A stretch of 64,000 bases of DNA from Streptomyces atratus (GTDB lineage Bacteria > Actinomycetota > Actinomycetes > Streptomycetales > Streptomycetaceae): the NCBI RefSeq assembly GCF_014648655.1, contig NZ_BMRN01000004.1, positions 124,001 through 188,000 on the forward strand. The letters are read 5' to 3'. Position numbers and translations under genes: made by a program. Positions 1 to 8,091 of this stretch are shown here, piece after piece. The notes beneath the pieces were generated by a model, which worked only from the letters and a program-made list of their open reading frames with translations, did no database searches and was not told the origin of the DNA. Every line of letters starts with the position of its first letter. Within the stretch, counting starts at the first letter, position 1.

Positions 1-1221
1 GTGCTGTCCTTCGTGCTCGCCGCGATCACCTGCATCTTCACCGCGTTCTCCTTCGCCGAGCTGGGCAGCGCGATCCCGGTGTCCGGCAGCTCGTACTCCT
101 TCGCCTACGCGACCCTCGGCGAACGCATCGCGTTCCTCGTCGGCTGGTGTCTGCTGCTGGAGTACGGAGTCTCGGTCTCCGCGGTCGCCGTCGGCTGGAG
201 CCAGTACGTCAATGAGCTGCTGAACAGCTTGTTCGGCTGGCAACTGCCTGCGGCCCTCTCGGCGGGGCCCGGCGACGGCGGAGTGATCAATCTGCCCGCG
301 GTCCTGGTGGTCATGATGGCCGCCACCCTGCTGGTGCGCGGCGTCCGGGAGAGTGCGGGGGCCACCACCGCGATGGCGGTCCTCAAGATCGCCATTCTGA
401 TCATGTTCTGTGTCATCGCCTTCACGGCCTTCGAGCACGGGAATCTCACGCCGTTCGTCGCGCACGGGGCGGGCGGGGTCACCGCCGGTGCGTCGCTGGC
501 ATTCTTCTCGTACATCGGCTTCGACGCCATCACCACCGCGGGCGAAGAGGTCAAGAACCCGCGGCGGAACATCCCGATCGCGATCATGGTCTGCATCGGC
601 CTGGTCACGCTGCTCTACTGCGCCGTCGCGCTCGCGGCCATCGCTGCCCTCGGCCCGGAGGCCGTCGCCGACAAGCCGGCCGCGCTCTCGATCGTCGTCG
701 ACCAGGTCACCGACTCGACCGTCGGCGGTGGAATCATCGCTTTCGGAGCGGTCGTCGCGATCGCATCCGTCGTGCTCGCGGTGATGTACGGGCAGACCCG
801 CATCCTGATGTCGATGTCCCGCGACGGTCTGATCCCGCGGGTCTTCGAGAAGGTCTCGCCGCGGACGGCGACGCCAGTCGCGAACACCTGGATCGTGGCG
901 GTCGTCTTCGCGATCCCGGCGGCCTTCTCGTCGCTCGACGTGGTGGTGAATCTGACGACCATCGGCACGCTGGGCACCATGGTCGCGGTGAACATCGCGG
1001 TGATCGTGCTGCGCCGTCGAAACCCGGAGGTGACGGGCTCGTTCCGGGTGCCGCTCTACCCGGTGAGCCCGCTCCTGGGCGTCGTCTTCTGCCTCTATCT
1101 GATGTACGGGACGGGCTGGGCGACCTGGGTGCAGTTCGCCGTGTTCCTGATCGTCGGTGCGACGGTGTACGCCTTCTACGGCCGCAGCCGTTCCCGGCTG
1201 GCCGCGGCCGGCGCGGGTTGA
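1..1221 (+). CDS. APC-family amino acid permease, 5' end missing
   Basis: Integral membrane transporter of the amino acid/polyamine/organocation superfamily, probably a proton-coupled amino acid importer. The frame is open from the first base and encodes 406 residues with repeated hydrophobic segments; full-length relatives have about 480-500, so the first one or two helices lie outside the window and base 1 is not a real start. Family features include FSFAELGSAIPVSGSSYSFAY near the visible start, FFSYIGFDAITTAGEE in the middle and GQTRILMSMSRDGL in the last third. It resembles the second APC permease at 54010-55521. The substrate cannot be read from the sequence. It converges on the ATPase gene ending at 1254, with only 32 bases between. 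Confidence 0.9.
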   Translation: MLSFVLAAITCIFTAFSFAELGSAIPVSGSSYSFAYATLGERIAFLVGWCLLLEYGVSVSAVAVGWSQYVNELLNSLFGWQLPAALSAGPGDGGVINLPAVLVVMMAATLLVRGVRESAGATTAMAVLKIAILIMFCVIAFTAFEHGNLTPFVAHGAGGVTAGASLAFFSYIGFDAITTAGEEVKNPRRNIPIAIMVCIGLVTLLYCAVALAAIAALGPEAVADKPAALSIVVDQVTDSTVGGGIIAFGAVVAIASVVLAVMYGQTRILMSMSRDGLIPRVFEKVSPRTATPVANTWIVAVVFAIPAAFSSLDVVVNLTTIGTLGTMVAVNIAVIVLRRRNPEVTGSFRVPLYPVSPLLGVVFCLYLMYGTGWATWVQFAVFLIVGATVYAFYGRSRSRLAAAGAG

Positions 1222-1253
1222 TGAGCGCGGCCGGTCGGCTCCGAGATGTCCGA

Positions 1254-1745
1254 TCAGCTCCGAGGCGTACGGGACGGCAGGGTGAACCACACCGCCTTGC
1301 CGTGCTCCGTCGTGCGGTGACCGCAGGACGAGCTGAGCGTACGGATCAGCAGCAGACCCCGGCCGTGTTCCTGCCACGGGTCCGGCGCACTGCCGGGCTC
1401 TGGACGGGAGAGATCGCCCGGCGGGGCCGGGTCGCGGTCGTGCACCTCCACCTGGCAGCCGGTCGGCAGGAGCTCCACCACCAGCTCGATGGGTTCGTCG
1501 CTGCGGGTGTGCTCCACGGCGTTGGCGACCAGTTCGGCGGTGAGGAGTTCGGCGGTATCGGAATCGGCCGGTGCTTCGATGTCCGCCAGTGCCGTACGGA
1601 TCAGGGCGCGAGCGACCGGTACGGCCACCGTCGAACGCGGCAGGGCAATCCGCCAGGAGGCGGGGAGAGGAACATCGGAGGGCACAGCACGGTTTCCGTT
1701 CCGGAGTTCACGAACTTTCTGGAGGCCAGGCTTTCTGGAGGTCAA
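1254..1745 (-). CDS. Anti-sigma-type ATP-binding protein (HATPase_c family)
   Basis: Small GHKL-fold ATPase of the kind abundant in Streptomyces as anti-sigma or serine-kinase-like switch proteins (RsbW/SpoIIAB relatives). The N box reads ELVANAVEHT and the G box region HGRGLLLIRTLSS, and the C-terminus KAVWFTLP is typical. The longest frame starts with TTG at 1745, inside an 11-base direct repeat, and has no good ribosome site; a GTG at 1685 (MPSDVPLPASW) is a more natural start and gives about 143 residues. No sigma factor or antagonist is adjacent, so the partner is unknown. Confidence 0.8.
   Translation of the reverse strand: MTSRKPGLQKVRELRNGNRAVPSDVPLPASWRIALPRSTVAVPVARALIRTALADIEAPADSDTAELLTAELVANAVEHTRSDEPIELVVELLPTGCQVEVHDRDPAPPGDLSRPEPGSAPDPWQEHGRGLLLIRTLSSSCGHRTTEHGKAVWFTLPSRTPRS
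1715..1741. repeat. 11-base direct repeat, 16-base period
   Basis: CTTTCTGGAGG occurs at 1715-1725 and again at 1731-1741. It lies at the extreme 5' end of the longest frame of the ATPase gene, which favours a downstream start for that gene. No function is assigned. Confidence 0.5.
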
Positions 1746-1854
1746 GACTTCCCGGTTTCAACCTTGCGAAGTGCAACGACACAGGCCAGGGACTGCCGAC
1801 CGGTACGAAGGGGACGTTCGGCACTGAGTTCTCACGCTCCGCCTATTGCGTGCT

Positions 1855-1883
1855 CGTGACGGGAGTCACGTACGAGTGATAAG
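1855..1883 (+). promoter_or_regulatory. Operator and -10 box of the hydratase/monooxygenase operon
   Basis: An inverted repeat CGTGAC-GGGA-GTCACG (1855-1870) is followed by GATAAG at 1878-1883. The same pair of elements at the same offset (13 bases from the start of GTCA to GATAAG) occurs at 8029-8056, before the acyl-CoA dehydrogenase gene. The spacing suits a promoter whose -35 region is covered by the operator. The ribosome site AAGGGGAG precedes the ATG at 1928. The binding regulator is not identifiable in this window. Confidence 0.6.
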
Positions 1884-1927
1884 TTCGTTCGCAGTAGCAG
1901 CCCGACGGCTGAAGGGGAGCCCCCTCG

Positions 1928-2755
1928 ATGAGCCCGTTTCCCAGCTCCGCCCCCCGCACGGACGACTGGCGCCATCTGCGGCTGACGACGGACGACGGCG
2001 TTGCCACCGTCACCCTCGCCCGCCCCGAGAAACTCAACGCTCTCACCTTCGGTGCCTACGCCGACCTGCGCGACCTGCTTGCCGAACTGTCCCGCGAACG
2101 CACCGTGCGCGCTCTGGTGCTCGCGGGGGAGGGCCGCGGATTCTGCTCAGGCGGAGATGTCGACGACATCATCGGCGCGACACTCGCCATGGACACCGCC
2201 CAGCTCCTCGATTTCAACCGCATGACCGGACAGGTGGTGCGGGCCCTACGTGAAACCCCCTTCCCCGTCATCGCCGCCGTACACGGCGTGGCCGCAGGTG
2301 CCGGCGCGGTTCTTGCACTGGCCGCCGACTTCCGGATCGCCGATCCGTCCGCCCGCTTCGCCTTCCTCTTCACCAAGGTCGGTCTCTCCGGCGGCGACAT
2401 GGGCGCCGCGTATCTGCTGCCGCGCGTCGTCGGCCTCGGCCATGCCACCCGGCTGCTGATGCTCGGCGAACCGGTCCGCGCACCCGAAGCAGAACGGATC
2501 GGACTGATCAGCGAGCTCACCGAAGAGGGCCAGGCGGATGTGCGCGCGGCAGCGCTCGCCCGCCGCCTCGCCGACGGTCCGGCCCTCGCCCTTGCCCAGA
2601 CCAAGGCGCTGCTCACCGCCGAACTCGACATGCCGCTCGCCGCCGCGGTCGAGATGGACGCCGCGACCCAGGCCCTGCTGATGCACGGCGACGACTACGC
2701 CGAATTCCACGCCGCCTTCACCGAGAAGCGGCCACCGAAGTGGCAAGGCCGGTAG
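1928..2755 (+). CDS. Enoyl-CoA hydratase/isomerase family protein
   Basis: Crotonase-fold enzyme of 275 residues acting on a CoA thioester in the cytoplasm. The family signatures are the oxyanion-hole segments GEGRGFCSGGDVDD (about residue 65) and HGVAAGAGAVLALAADFRIA (about residue 115), then LPRVVG. It starts at ATG 1928 after a clear AAGGGGAG site and ends 4 bases before the fused monooxygenase/reductase, so the two are one operon. Related aerobic aryl-CoA pathways use such an enzyme to hydrate or open a dearomatised ring. The exact substrate here is inferred from neighbours, not from the sequence of this protein. Confidence 0.88.
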   Translation: MSPFPSSAPRTDDWRHLRLTTDDGVATVTLARPEKLNALTFGAYADLRDLLAELSRERTVRALVLAGEGRGFCSGGDVDDIIGATLAMDTAQLLDFNRMTGQVVRALRETPFPVIAAVHGVAAGAGAVLALAADFRIADPSARFAFLFTKVGLSGGDMGAAYLLPRVVGLGHATRLLMLGEPVRAPEAERIGLISELTEEGQADVRAAALARRLADGPALALAQTKALLTAELDMPLAAAVEMDAATQALLMHGDDYAEFHAAFTEKRPPKWQGR

Positions 2756-2759
2756 CACG

Positions 2760-5102
2760 ATGCCGCCCGACACGAGCGCGATCGGAACCCGGCAATCCAC
2801 CGGGACGGCGCCCGGCGCGAATCGGACCGGCGTGAGGCGGATCGCGGTCATCGGCGGCGGCCCCGGCGGACTCTACGCCGCGGCACTGCTCAAGCGGCTC
2901 GACCCGGAACGCGACATCACCGTCTGGGAGCGCAACGCCCCCGACGACACGTTCGGCTTCGGCGTCGTCCTCTCCGACGAGACGCTCGGCGGTATCGAGC
3001 ACGCCGACCCCGTCGTCCACCGTGCACTCCAGGACGAGTTCGTACGGTGGGACGACATCGACATCGTCCACCGCGGCGTGACGCAGACCTCCGGCGGCCA
3101 CGGCTTCGCGGCGCTGGGCCGGCGCAGACTCCTGGAGATCCTGCACGAACGCTGTGACCGGCTCGGCGTACGGCTCCGTTTCCGCACCGAGGCACCGCCG
3201 GCTGCCGAGCTGGCCGCCGCATACGACCTGGTGATCGCCGCCGACGGTGTGCACAGCCTCACCCGCGCCGCGCACGCCGAAGCCTTCGGCCCCCGCCTCA
3301 CCACTCACCGCTGCCGCTACATCTGGCTCGCCGCCGACTTCGCCCTCGACGCCTTCCGCTTCGAGATCGCCGAGACCGCGTACGGGGTGATGCAGCTCCA
3401 CGGCTACCCCTTCTCGGCCGACGCCTCCACCGTCATCGTCGAGATGCGCGAGGAGGTCTGGCGCGCCGCCGGATTCGACACCTGCGACGTGGAGCACTCG
3501 ACCGTACGCTGCGCCAAGATCTTCACCGAGGCGCTCGGCGGCCGGCCGCTGCGCTCCAACAACTCCTCCTGGCTCACCTTTCGTACCGTCGTCAACGACC
3601 GCTGGTCGCACGGCAACACGGTCCTCATCGGCGACGCCGCCCACACCGCGCACTTCTCCATCGGCTCCGGCACCAAACTCGCCGTCGAGGATGCCCTCGC
3701 GCTCGCCGCCTGCATCGAGGAACAGCCCGACCTGCCGGGCGCACTGGCCGCGTACGAGACCGAACGCCGGCCGGTCGTCGAATCGACCCAGCGGGCCGCC
3801 GCGGCCAGCCTGCGCTGGTTCGAGGAGCTCGGCACCTACGTCGATCAGCCGCCCCGCCAGTTCGCTTTCAACCTCCTCACCCGAAGCCGCCGCGTCACCC
3901 ACGACAATCTGCGGCTGCGCGACGCCTCCTTCACCGCCGCCGTCGAGGAGGAGTTCGGCTGCGCCCCGGGCACCCCGCCGATGTTCACCCCGCTGCGGCT
4001 GCGCGGTCTCGAACTCCGCAACCGCGTCGTCGTCTCACCCATGGACATGTACTCGGCCGTCGACGGCGTCCCCGGCGACTTCCACCTCGTCCACCTGGGC
4101 GCACGTGCACTCGGCGGCGCCGGGCTCGTCATGACGGAGATGGTGTGCGTCAGCGCCGAGGGCCGCATCACCCCCGGCTGTACCGGCCTCTACACTCCCG
4201 AACAGGCTGCCGCCTGGACCCGGATCACGGACTTCGTCCATGCGAGCGCACCCGGTACGGCCATCGGCGTGCAGCTCGGCCACTCCGGGCGCAAGGGCTC
4301 CACCAAACTGATGTGGGAGGGCATCGACCAGCCCCTCGACCACGGCAACTGGCCGCTCACCGCCGCCTCCCCGATCCCGTACGCCGACGGCGTCAACCAG
4401 GTCCCGCACGCCCTGGACCGGGCCGGCCTCGACGCCGTACGCGAACAGTTCGCAGCGGCGGCCCGGCGCGCCGACCTCTGCGGCTTCGACCTGCTCGAAC
4501 TCCACTGCGCCCACGGCTACTTGCTCTCCGGCTTCCTCTCGCCGCTCACCAACCACCGCACCGACCGCTACGGCGGATCGCTGCAGGGCCGGCTCCGCTT
4601 CCCCCTCGAAGTCTTCGACGCGATGCGCGCCGACTGGCCCGACGACCGGCCCATGACCGTCCGCATCTCCGCCACGGACTGGGCCGAGGGCGGCACGACG
4701 GCCGAGGACGCCGTGGAGATCGCCCGCGCCTTCGTCGCCCACGGGGCCGATGCCATCGACGTCTCCACCGGTCAGGTCGTCCCCGACGAGTGCCCCGAGT
4801 ACGGCCGCTCCTATCAGACCCCGTACGCCGACCGGATCCGCAACACGCTGTGCGTGCCCGTCATCGCGGTCGGTGCGATCTCCTCCTGGGACGACGTGAA
4901 TTCACTGCTGCTCGCGGGCCGGGCCGACCTCTGCGCCCTGGCCCGTCCGCATCTCTACGACCCGCACTGGACGCTGCACGCGGCGGCCGACCAGGGCTAC
5001 AGCGGACCGGGCGCACCCTGGCCGCTCCCGTACCGCGCGGGCAGCCGCACCCCGCCGACAGGCCGCACGGACGCACCGAAGCCGCGGCTCACCCTGGGGT
5101 GA
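2760..5102 (+). CDS. Fused flavin monooxygenase/Old Yellow Enzyme reductase (2-aminobenzoyl-CoA monooxygenase/reductase type)
   Basis: A 780-residue fusion. Residues about 20-390 are an FAD-dependent aromatic hydroxylase, with dinucleotide motif IAVIGGGPGGLYAAALL and second FAD motif VLIGDAAHTAHFSIGSG. Residues about 400-760 are an Old Yellow Enzyme-type FMN barrel, starting FTPLRLRGLELRNRVV and including GVQLGHSGRKG, HCAHGYLLSGFLSP and NHRTDRYGG. Databases often call this architecture bifunctional salicylyl-CoA 5-hydroxylase/oxidoreductase. The characterised fusion is the Azoarcus evansii enzyme that hydroxylates and then reduces 2-aminobenzoyl-CoA to a non-aromatic cyclohexene-carbonyl-CoA. 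Co-location with an aryl-CoA ligase, a hydratase, an acyl-CoA dehydrogenase and a Rid protein supports the anthranilate-type role, but salicylate or another aryl acid remains possible. Confidence 0.85.
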   Translation: MPPDTSAIGTRQSTGTAPGANRTGVRRIAVIGGGPGGLYAAALLKRLDPERDITVWERNAPDDTFGFGVVLSDETLGGIEHADPVVHRALQDEFVRWDDIDIVHRGVTQTSGGHGFAALGRRRLLEILHERCDRLGVRLRFRTEAPPAAELAAAYDLVIAADGVHSLTRAAHAEAFGPRLTTHRCRYIWLAADFALDAFRFEIAETAYGVMQLHGYPFSADASTVIVEMREEVWRAAGFDTCDVEHSTVRCAKIFTEALGGRPLRSNNSSWLTFRTVVNDRWSHGNTVLIGDAAHTAHFSIGSGTKLAVEDALALAACIEEQPDLPGALAAYETERRPVVESTQRAAAASLRWFEELGTYVDQPPRQFAFNLLTRSRRVTHDNLRLRDASFTAAVEEEFGCAPGTPPMFTPLRLRGLELRNRVVVSPMDMYSAVDGVPGDFHLVHLGARALGGAGLVMTEMVCVSAEGRITPGCTGLYTPEQAAAWTRITDFVHASAPGTAIGVQLGHSGRKGSTKLMWEGIDQPLDHGNWPLTAASPIPYADGVNQVPHALDRAGLDAVREQFAAAARRADLCGFDLLELHCAHGYLLSGFLSPLTNHRTDRYGGSLQGRLRFPLEVFDAMRADWPDDRPMTVRISATDWAEGGTTAEDAVEIARAFVAHGADAIDVSTGQVVPDECPEYGRSYQTPYADRIRNTLCVPVIAVGAISSWDDVNSLLLAGRADLCALARPHLYDPHWTLHAAADQGYSGPGAPWPLPYRAGSRTPPTGRTDAPKPRLTLG

Positions 5103-5519
5103 CGGGCAGGCACGCGTGGCAGAGACAGGCGTCGGGGTGCGGGGCCCCATGATGTGCATCCCGTTCCTCCCCGGCGACCCGCTCCAGCAGGGCGGCCAGT
5201 CCCTCGGCCTTCTCCCTTGTGGCGGCGCCCGGACCGGCACACCGCTGCAGCACGGCCGGGACGTACACCAGCTGCGCCCGGACGGTATGGAGATGGCGGG
5301 TCCCCGTGTCGACGGTGATCCAGCGGCCGGCGTGCCGCGCATGTCCCACCGTGGTCAGCTGCTGGTGGCCCGTCCCGGGGTAGGTGTCGGCGACATACAC
5401 CTTCGCCCCGCCCCGGTACGCCTTCGTGCCGGGACGGAGCTCCTGCCCGAGATCCCGTACCGCCGCCACAGCACCACATTCGCCGCGACCAGCCACGCGG
5501 GTTCCGGCGGTCCGCTCAT
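5089..5519 (-). pseudogene. Conserved Streptomyces hypothetical gene with an apparent frameshift
   Basis: The ATG at 5519 overlaps the stop of the GNAT gene (ATGA) and opens MSGPPEPAWLVAANVV, which resembles the start of a family of small Streptomyces proteins as I remember it. That frame then degenerates and stops after about 60 codons. The rest of the family pattern (RPGTKAYRGGAKVYVADTY, then TTVGHARHAGRW and AQLVYVPAVLQRCAG) continues in another frame to the stop at 5089. Joining them needs a one-base deletion (or two-base insertion) near 5470-5490. The second frame alone has only a GTG at 5496 with no ribosome site. It is a broken gene, a sequencing error, or less likely a programmed shift. 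The 3' end overlaps the end of the monooxygenase gene by 14 bases. Confidence 0.55.
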
Positions 5520-6337
5520 CGCTCCGTCGCGCTGATCAGCAGCCGGTCCGAGACCGCCCGGAAACCGATGCGCTGATACACGCCGTTGCTGGTCGGGTTC
5601 GCGAGGTCGGTGAAGAGCAGCACCTCCTGCGCGCCCGCCTCCCGTGCCGCCCGGCTGACCTCCGCCGTCACCGCTGCCGCGTAGCCCCGGCCGCGGTGCT
5701 CGGCAGGCGTGTAGACCGGCGCGATCCGCACCGTGCCCGCGATCCGCGGGGAGACGCCCGCCATCGACACCGGGACGCCGTCGACCTCCCAGAGGGTCAG
5801 CCTGCCGGACGCCGTCCGTTCGTCCACCTGCCGTTCGGCATGGGTGGCGGGCTGGCCGACCTCATCGGCGAACGCGAGGAACCAGCGCACCAGCAGTTCC
5901 CGGTCGGCGGTGGTGGCGGTCCTGGGCCGGCCCGAGGGGGCGGGGGAGGGCGGGATCAGCGTCCCCAGCCGGTAGAGCCGCTGCTCCTGGACGACCCGGT
6001 GGCCGGGCCAGGTGGCGGCCAGCGCCTGGGCGATGGCCCGGTCCGCGTTGACCGCGGTCAGGGGGAGCGAGGCGGCCAGCGGAGCGACCGCCTCCAGGGC
6101 GACGGCTGTCAGTACCGGCGGATACGGCGGGGTCTGCACGAGCGTCCCCGCAACCTCGCCGTCCGCCCCGCGCCACCAGCCCAGCAGCGGGGCGGCGTCA
6201 CCATAGGCGTGCGGGCCACCGCGGCGCAGAGTCGCGGTCACGGTCAGAACCAGGGTGTTCTCGGCGGGCCGGGCGACCAGCGAGGCGCCGGCCGCGTCGA
6301 GAAAGGCGTTGACGTCATCGGTGAAGGTCCAGGTCAT
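5516..6337 (-). CDS. GNAT family N-acetyltransferase
   Basis: A 273-residue protein with a C-terminal acetyl-CoA-binding GNAT domain. Motif A is visible as EHRGRGYAAAVTAEVSRAA (about residue 215), followed by VLLFTDLANPTSNGVYQRIGF, the usual end of the fold. The N-terminal 130 residues form a less conserved region found in the Streptomyces members of this group. It lies 48 bases downstream of the CoA ligase on the same strand and is probably co-transcribed, and its stop overlaps the next start (ATGA). The acceptor substrate is unknown. Confidence 0.85.
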   Translation of the reverse strand: MTWTFTDDVNAFLDAAGASLVARPAENTLVLTVTATLRRGGPHAYGDAAPLLGWWRGADGEVAGTLVQTPPYPPVLTAVALEAVAPLAASLPLTAVNADRAIAQALAATWPGHRVVQEQRLYRLGTLIPPSPAPSGRPRTATTADRELLVRWFLAFADEVGQPATHAERQVDERTASGRLTLWEVDGVPVSMAGVSPRIAGTVRIAPVYTPAEHRGRGYAAAVTAEVSRAAREAGAQEVLLFTDLANPTSNGVYQRIGFRAVSDRLLISATER

Positions 6338-6385
6338 GCCTCATCCTGCCGGGTGTGCGTGGAGCGAGGCACCCGTATTTCCGGG

Positions 6386-7987
6386 TCAGTCGTCCCGCAG
6401 CCGGAAGCGCTGCAGCTTCCCGGTGGCGGTGCGGGGGAGGGCGGGCAGGAACTCGATGACGCGCGGGCACTTGTGCGGGGCCAGTTCGCTCTTCATGTAC
6501 GCGCGCAGCTCGTCGGCGTCCAGTTCCGCGCCCTCGCGCAGCACCACGTACGCCACCACGATCTGGCCGCGCAGCTCGTCCGCCCGCCCCACCACCGCCG
6601 CCTCGGCCACCGCGGGGTGGTGCAGCAGGGCGTCCTCGACCTCGGGGCCGGCGATGTTGTAGCCGGAGGAAATGATCATGTCGTCGGCGCGGGCGACGTA
6701 ACGGAAGTAGCCGTCCGGCTCGCGCACATAGGTGTCGCCGGTGAGATTCCAGCCGTGCGCCACGTAGTCCCGCTGGCGCTCGTCGGCGAGATAGCGGCAG
6801 CCGACCGGACCGCGGACGGCGAGGAGTCCGGGCTCCCCGTCCGGCACCTGCCTGCCCTCGCGGTCCAGCACCCGGGCCTGCCAGCCGGGCACGGGAACTC
6901 CGGTGGTGCCGGGGCGGACCGCGTCGTCGGCGGCGGAGATGAAGATGTGCAGCAGTTCGGTGGCGCCGATGCCGTTGATGATGCGCAGACCCGTCCGCTC
7001 GTACCAGGATCGCCAGGTGGCGACCGGGAGGTTCTCGCCGGCCGAGACACAGCGCCTCAGCGCGCTCAGATCGTGCTTGTGGATGTGGTCGAGCATCACG
7101 CGGTAGGCGGTCGGCGCGGTGAACAGCACCGAGACACGGTGGGCCGCGAGCGCGGGCAGCAGCTGCGTCGGGCCGGACTGTTCGAGCAGCAGGGCACTGG
7201 CACCGGCCCGCAGGGGGAAGACCACCAGACCGCCGAGCCCGAAGGTGAAGCCGAGCGGCGGACTGCCCGCGAACACATCGTCGGACGTGGGGCGCAGGAC
7301 ATGGCGCGAGAACGTGTCGGCGATGGCGAGCACATCCCGGTGGAAGTGCATACAGCCCTTGGGGCGCCCGGTGGTGCCCGAGGTGAACGCGATCAGTGCG
7401 ACATCGTCCGCCGCCGTGTCCACCGGACGGTACGGCCCCGTCCTGGCCTCGGCCAGGTGCAGCAGATCGTCCGGGGCCTCGCCTCCGTACGCCGTGATCC
7501 GCAACCCCGGCACCTGAGCCTTCACCAGGTCGTCGACCGCCCGGATGTCGCACAGTGCGTGGCTCACCCGGGCGATCGAGCAGATGGTGGCGAGCTCGGC
7601 GGACCGCTGCTGGGCCAGCACCGTGACGGCGATCGCGCCCGCCTTCAGCACCGCGAGCCAGCAGGCGGCCAGATGGGGGGTGGTGGGGCCGCGCAGCAGG
7701 ACGCGGTTGCCGGGTACGACCCCCAGATCGGCGGTGAGGACATGGGCGATCCGGTCCACTTGGTCCCGCAGCTCCCCGTAGCTCCAGACTCCGCCGTCGG
7801 GAGTACGGAAGGCGGGGCGCCCGGGGCCGAAGCGGTCGACCGTGCGGTCCAGCAGTTCGGCCGCGCAGTTGAGGCGGGCCGGGTACTGCAGTTCAGGAAG
7901 GTCGAAGAGCAGTTCCGGCCACTGGTCCGAGGGTGGCAGGTGCTCCCTGGCGAAGGTGTCGAGGTGCGCTGAGGTCTTCGGGTCCAT
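6386..7987 (-). CDS. Aryl-CoA ligase (2-aminobenzoate/benzoate-CoA ligase type)
   Basis: ANL-superfamily ligase of 533 residues that would activate an aromatic carboxylic acid with ATP to the acyl-adenylate and then the CoA thioester. The phosphate-binding loop is FTSGTTGRPKGCMHFHRD (about residue 190), the hinge region has GYFRYVARADDMI and GYNIAGPEVED, and the catalytic lysine lies in RTATGKLQRFRL at the C-terminus. The N-terminus DTFAREHLPPSDQWPELLFD is typical of benzoate/2-aminobenzoate-CoA ligases. It is divergent from the acyl-CoA dehydrogenase gene and supplies the first step for the fused monooxygenase/reductase. Ring substituent specificity cannot be read by eye. Confidence 0.85.
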   Translation of the reverse strand: MDPKTSAHLDTFAREHLPPSDQWPELLFDLPELQYPARLNCAAELLDRTVDRFGPGRPAFRTPDGGVWSYGELRDQVDRIAHVLTADLGVVPGNRVLLRGPTTPHLAACWLAVLKAGAIAVTVLAQQRSAELATICSIARVSHALCDIRAVDDLVKAQVPGLRITAYGGEAPDDLLHLAEARTGPYRPVDTAADDVALIAFTSGTTGRPKGCMHFHRDVLAIADTFSRHVLRPTSDDVFAGSPPLGFTFGLGGLVVFPLRAGASALLLEQSGPTQLLPALAAHRVSVLFTAPTAYRVMLDHIHKHDLSALRRCVSAGENLPVATWRSWYERTGLRIINGIGATELLHIFISAADDAVRPGTTGVPVPGWQARVLDREGRQVPDGEPGLLAVRGPVGCRYLADERQRDYVAHGWNLTGDTYVREPDGYFRYVARADDMIISSGYNIAGPEVEDALLHHPAVAEAAVVGRADELRGQIVVAYVVLREGAELDADELRAYMKSELAPHKCPRVIEFLPALPRTATGKLQRFRLRDD

Positions 7988-8028
7988 GACGGATCGCCCC
8001 CTTGTCGCCTCTGGAGCGTATCGTTTGG

Positions 8029-8056
8029 GTGACGGTAGTCAACGGTCCGCGATAAG
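8029..8056 (+). promoter_or_regulatory. Second copy of the operator/-10 module, between ligase and acyl-CoA dehydrogenase
   Basis: GTGACGGTAGTCAA at 8029-8042 matches GTGACGGGAGTCAC at 1856-1869 in 12 of 14 positions, and GATAAG follows at 8051-8056 at exactly the same offset. The TGAC-N4-GTCA core is an inverted repeat, so a bound dimer could also control the divergent ligase gene starting at 7987. The acyl-CoA dehydrogenase start at 8092 follows an AGAGAGG ribosome site. Confidence 0.6.
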
Positions 8057-8091
8057 AAGAGAAGACGAGACGCGACAAGAGAGGCGCCGGT

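Noticed and set aside
5384..7972. 862-codon forward frame opposite the GNAT and ligase genes
   Set aside because: It is the GC-bias mirror of two well-supported reverse genes, has low-complexity Gly/Arg/Gln composition and no domain.
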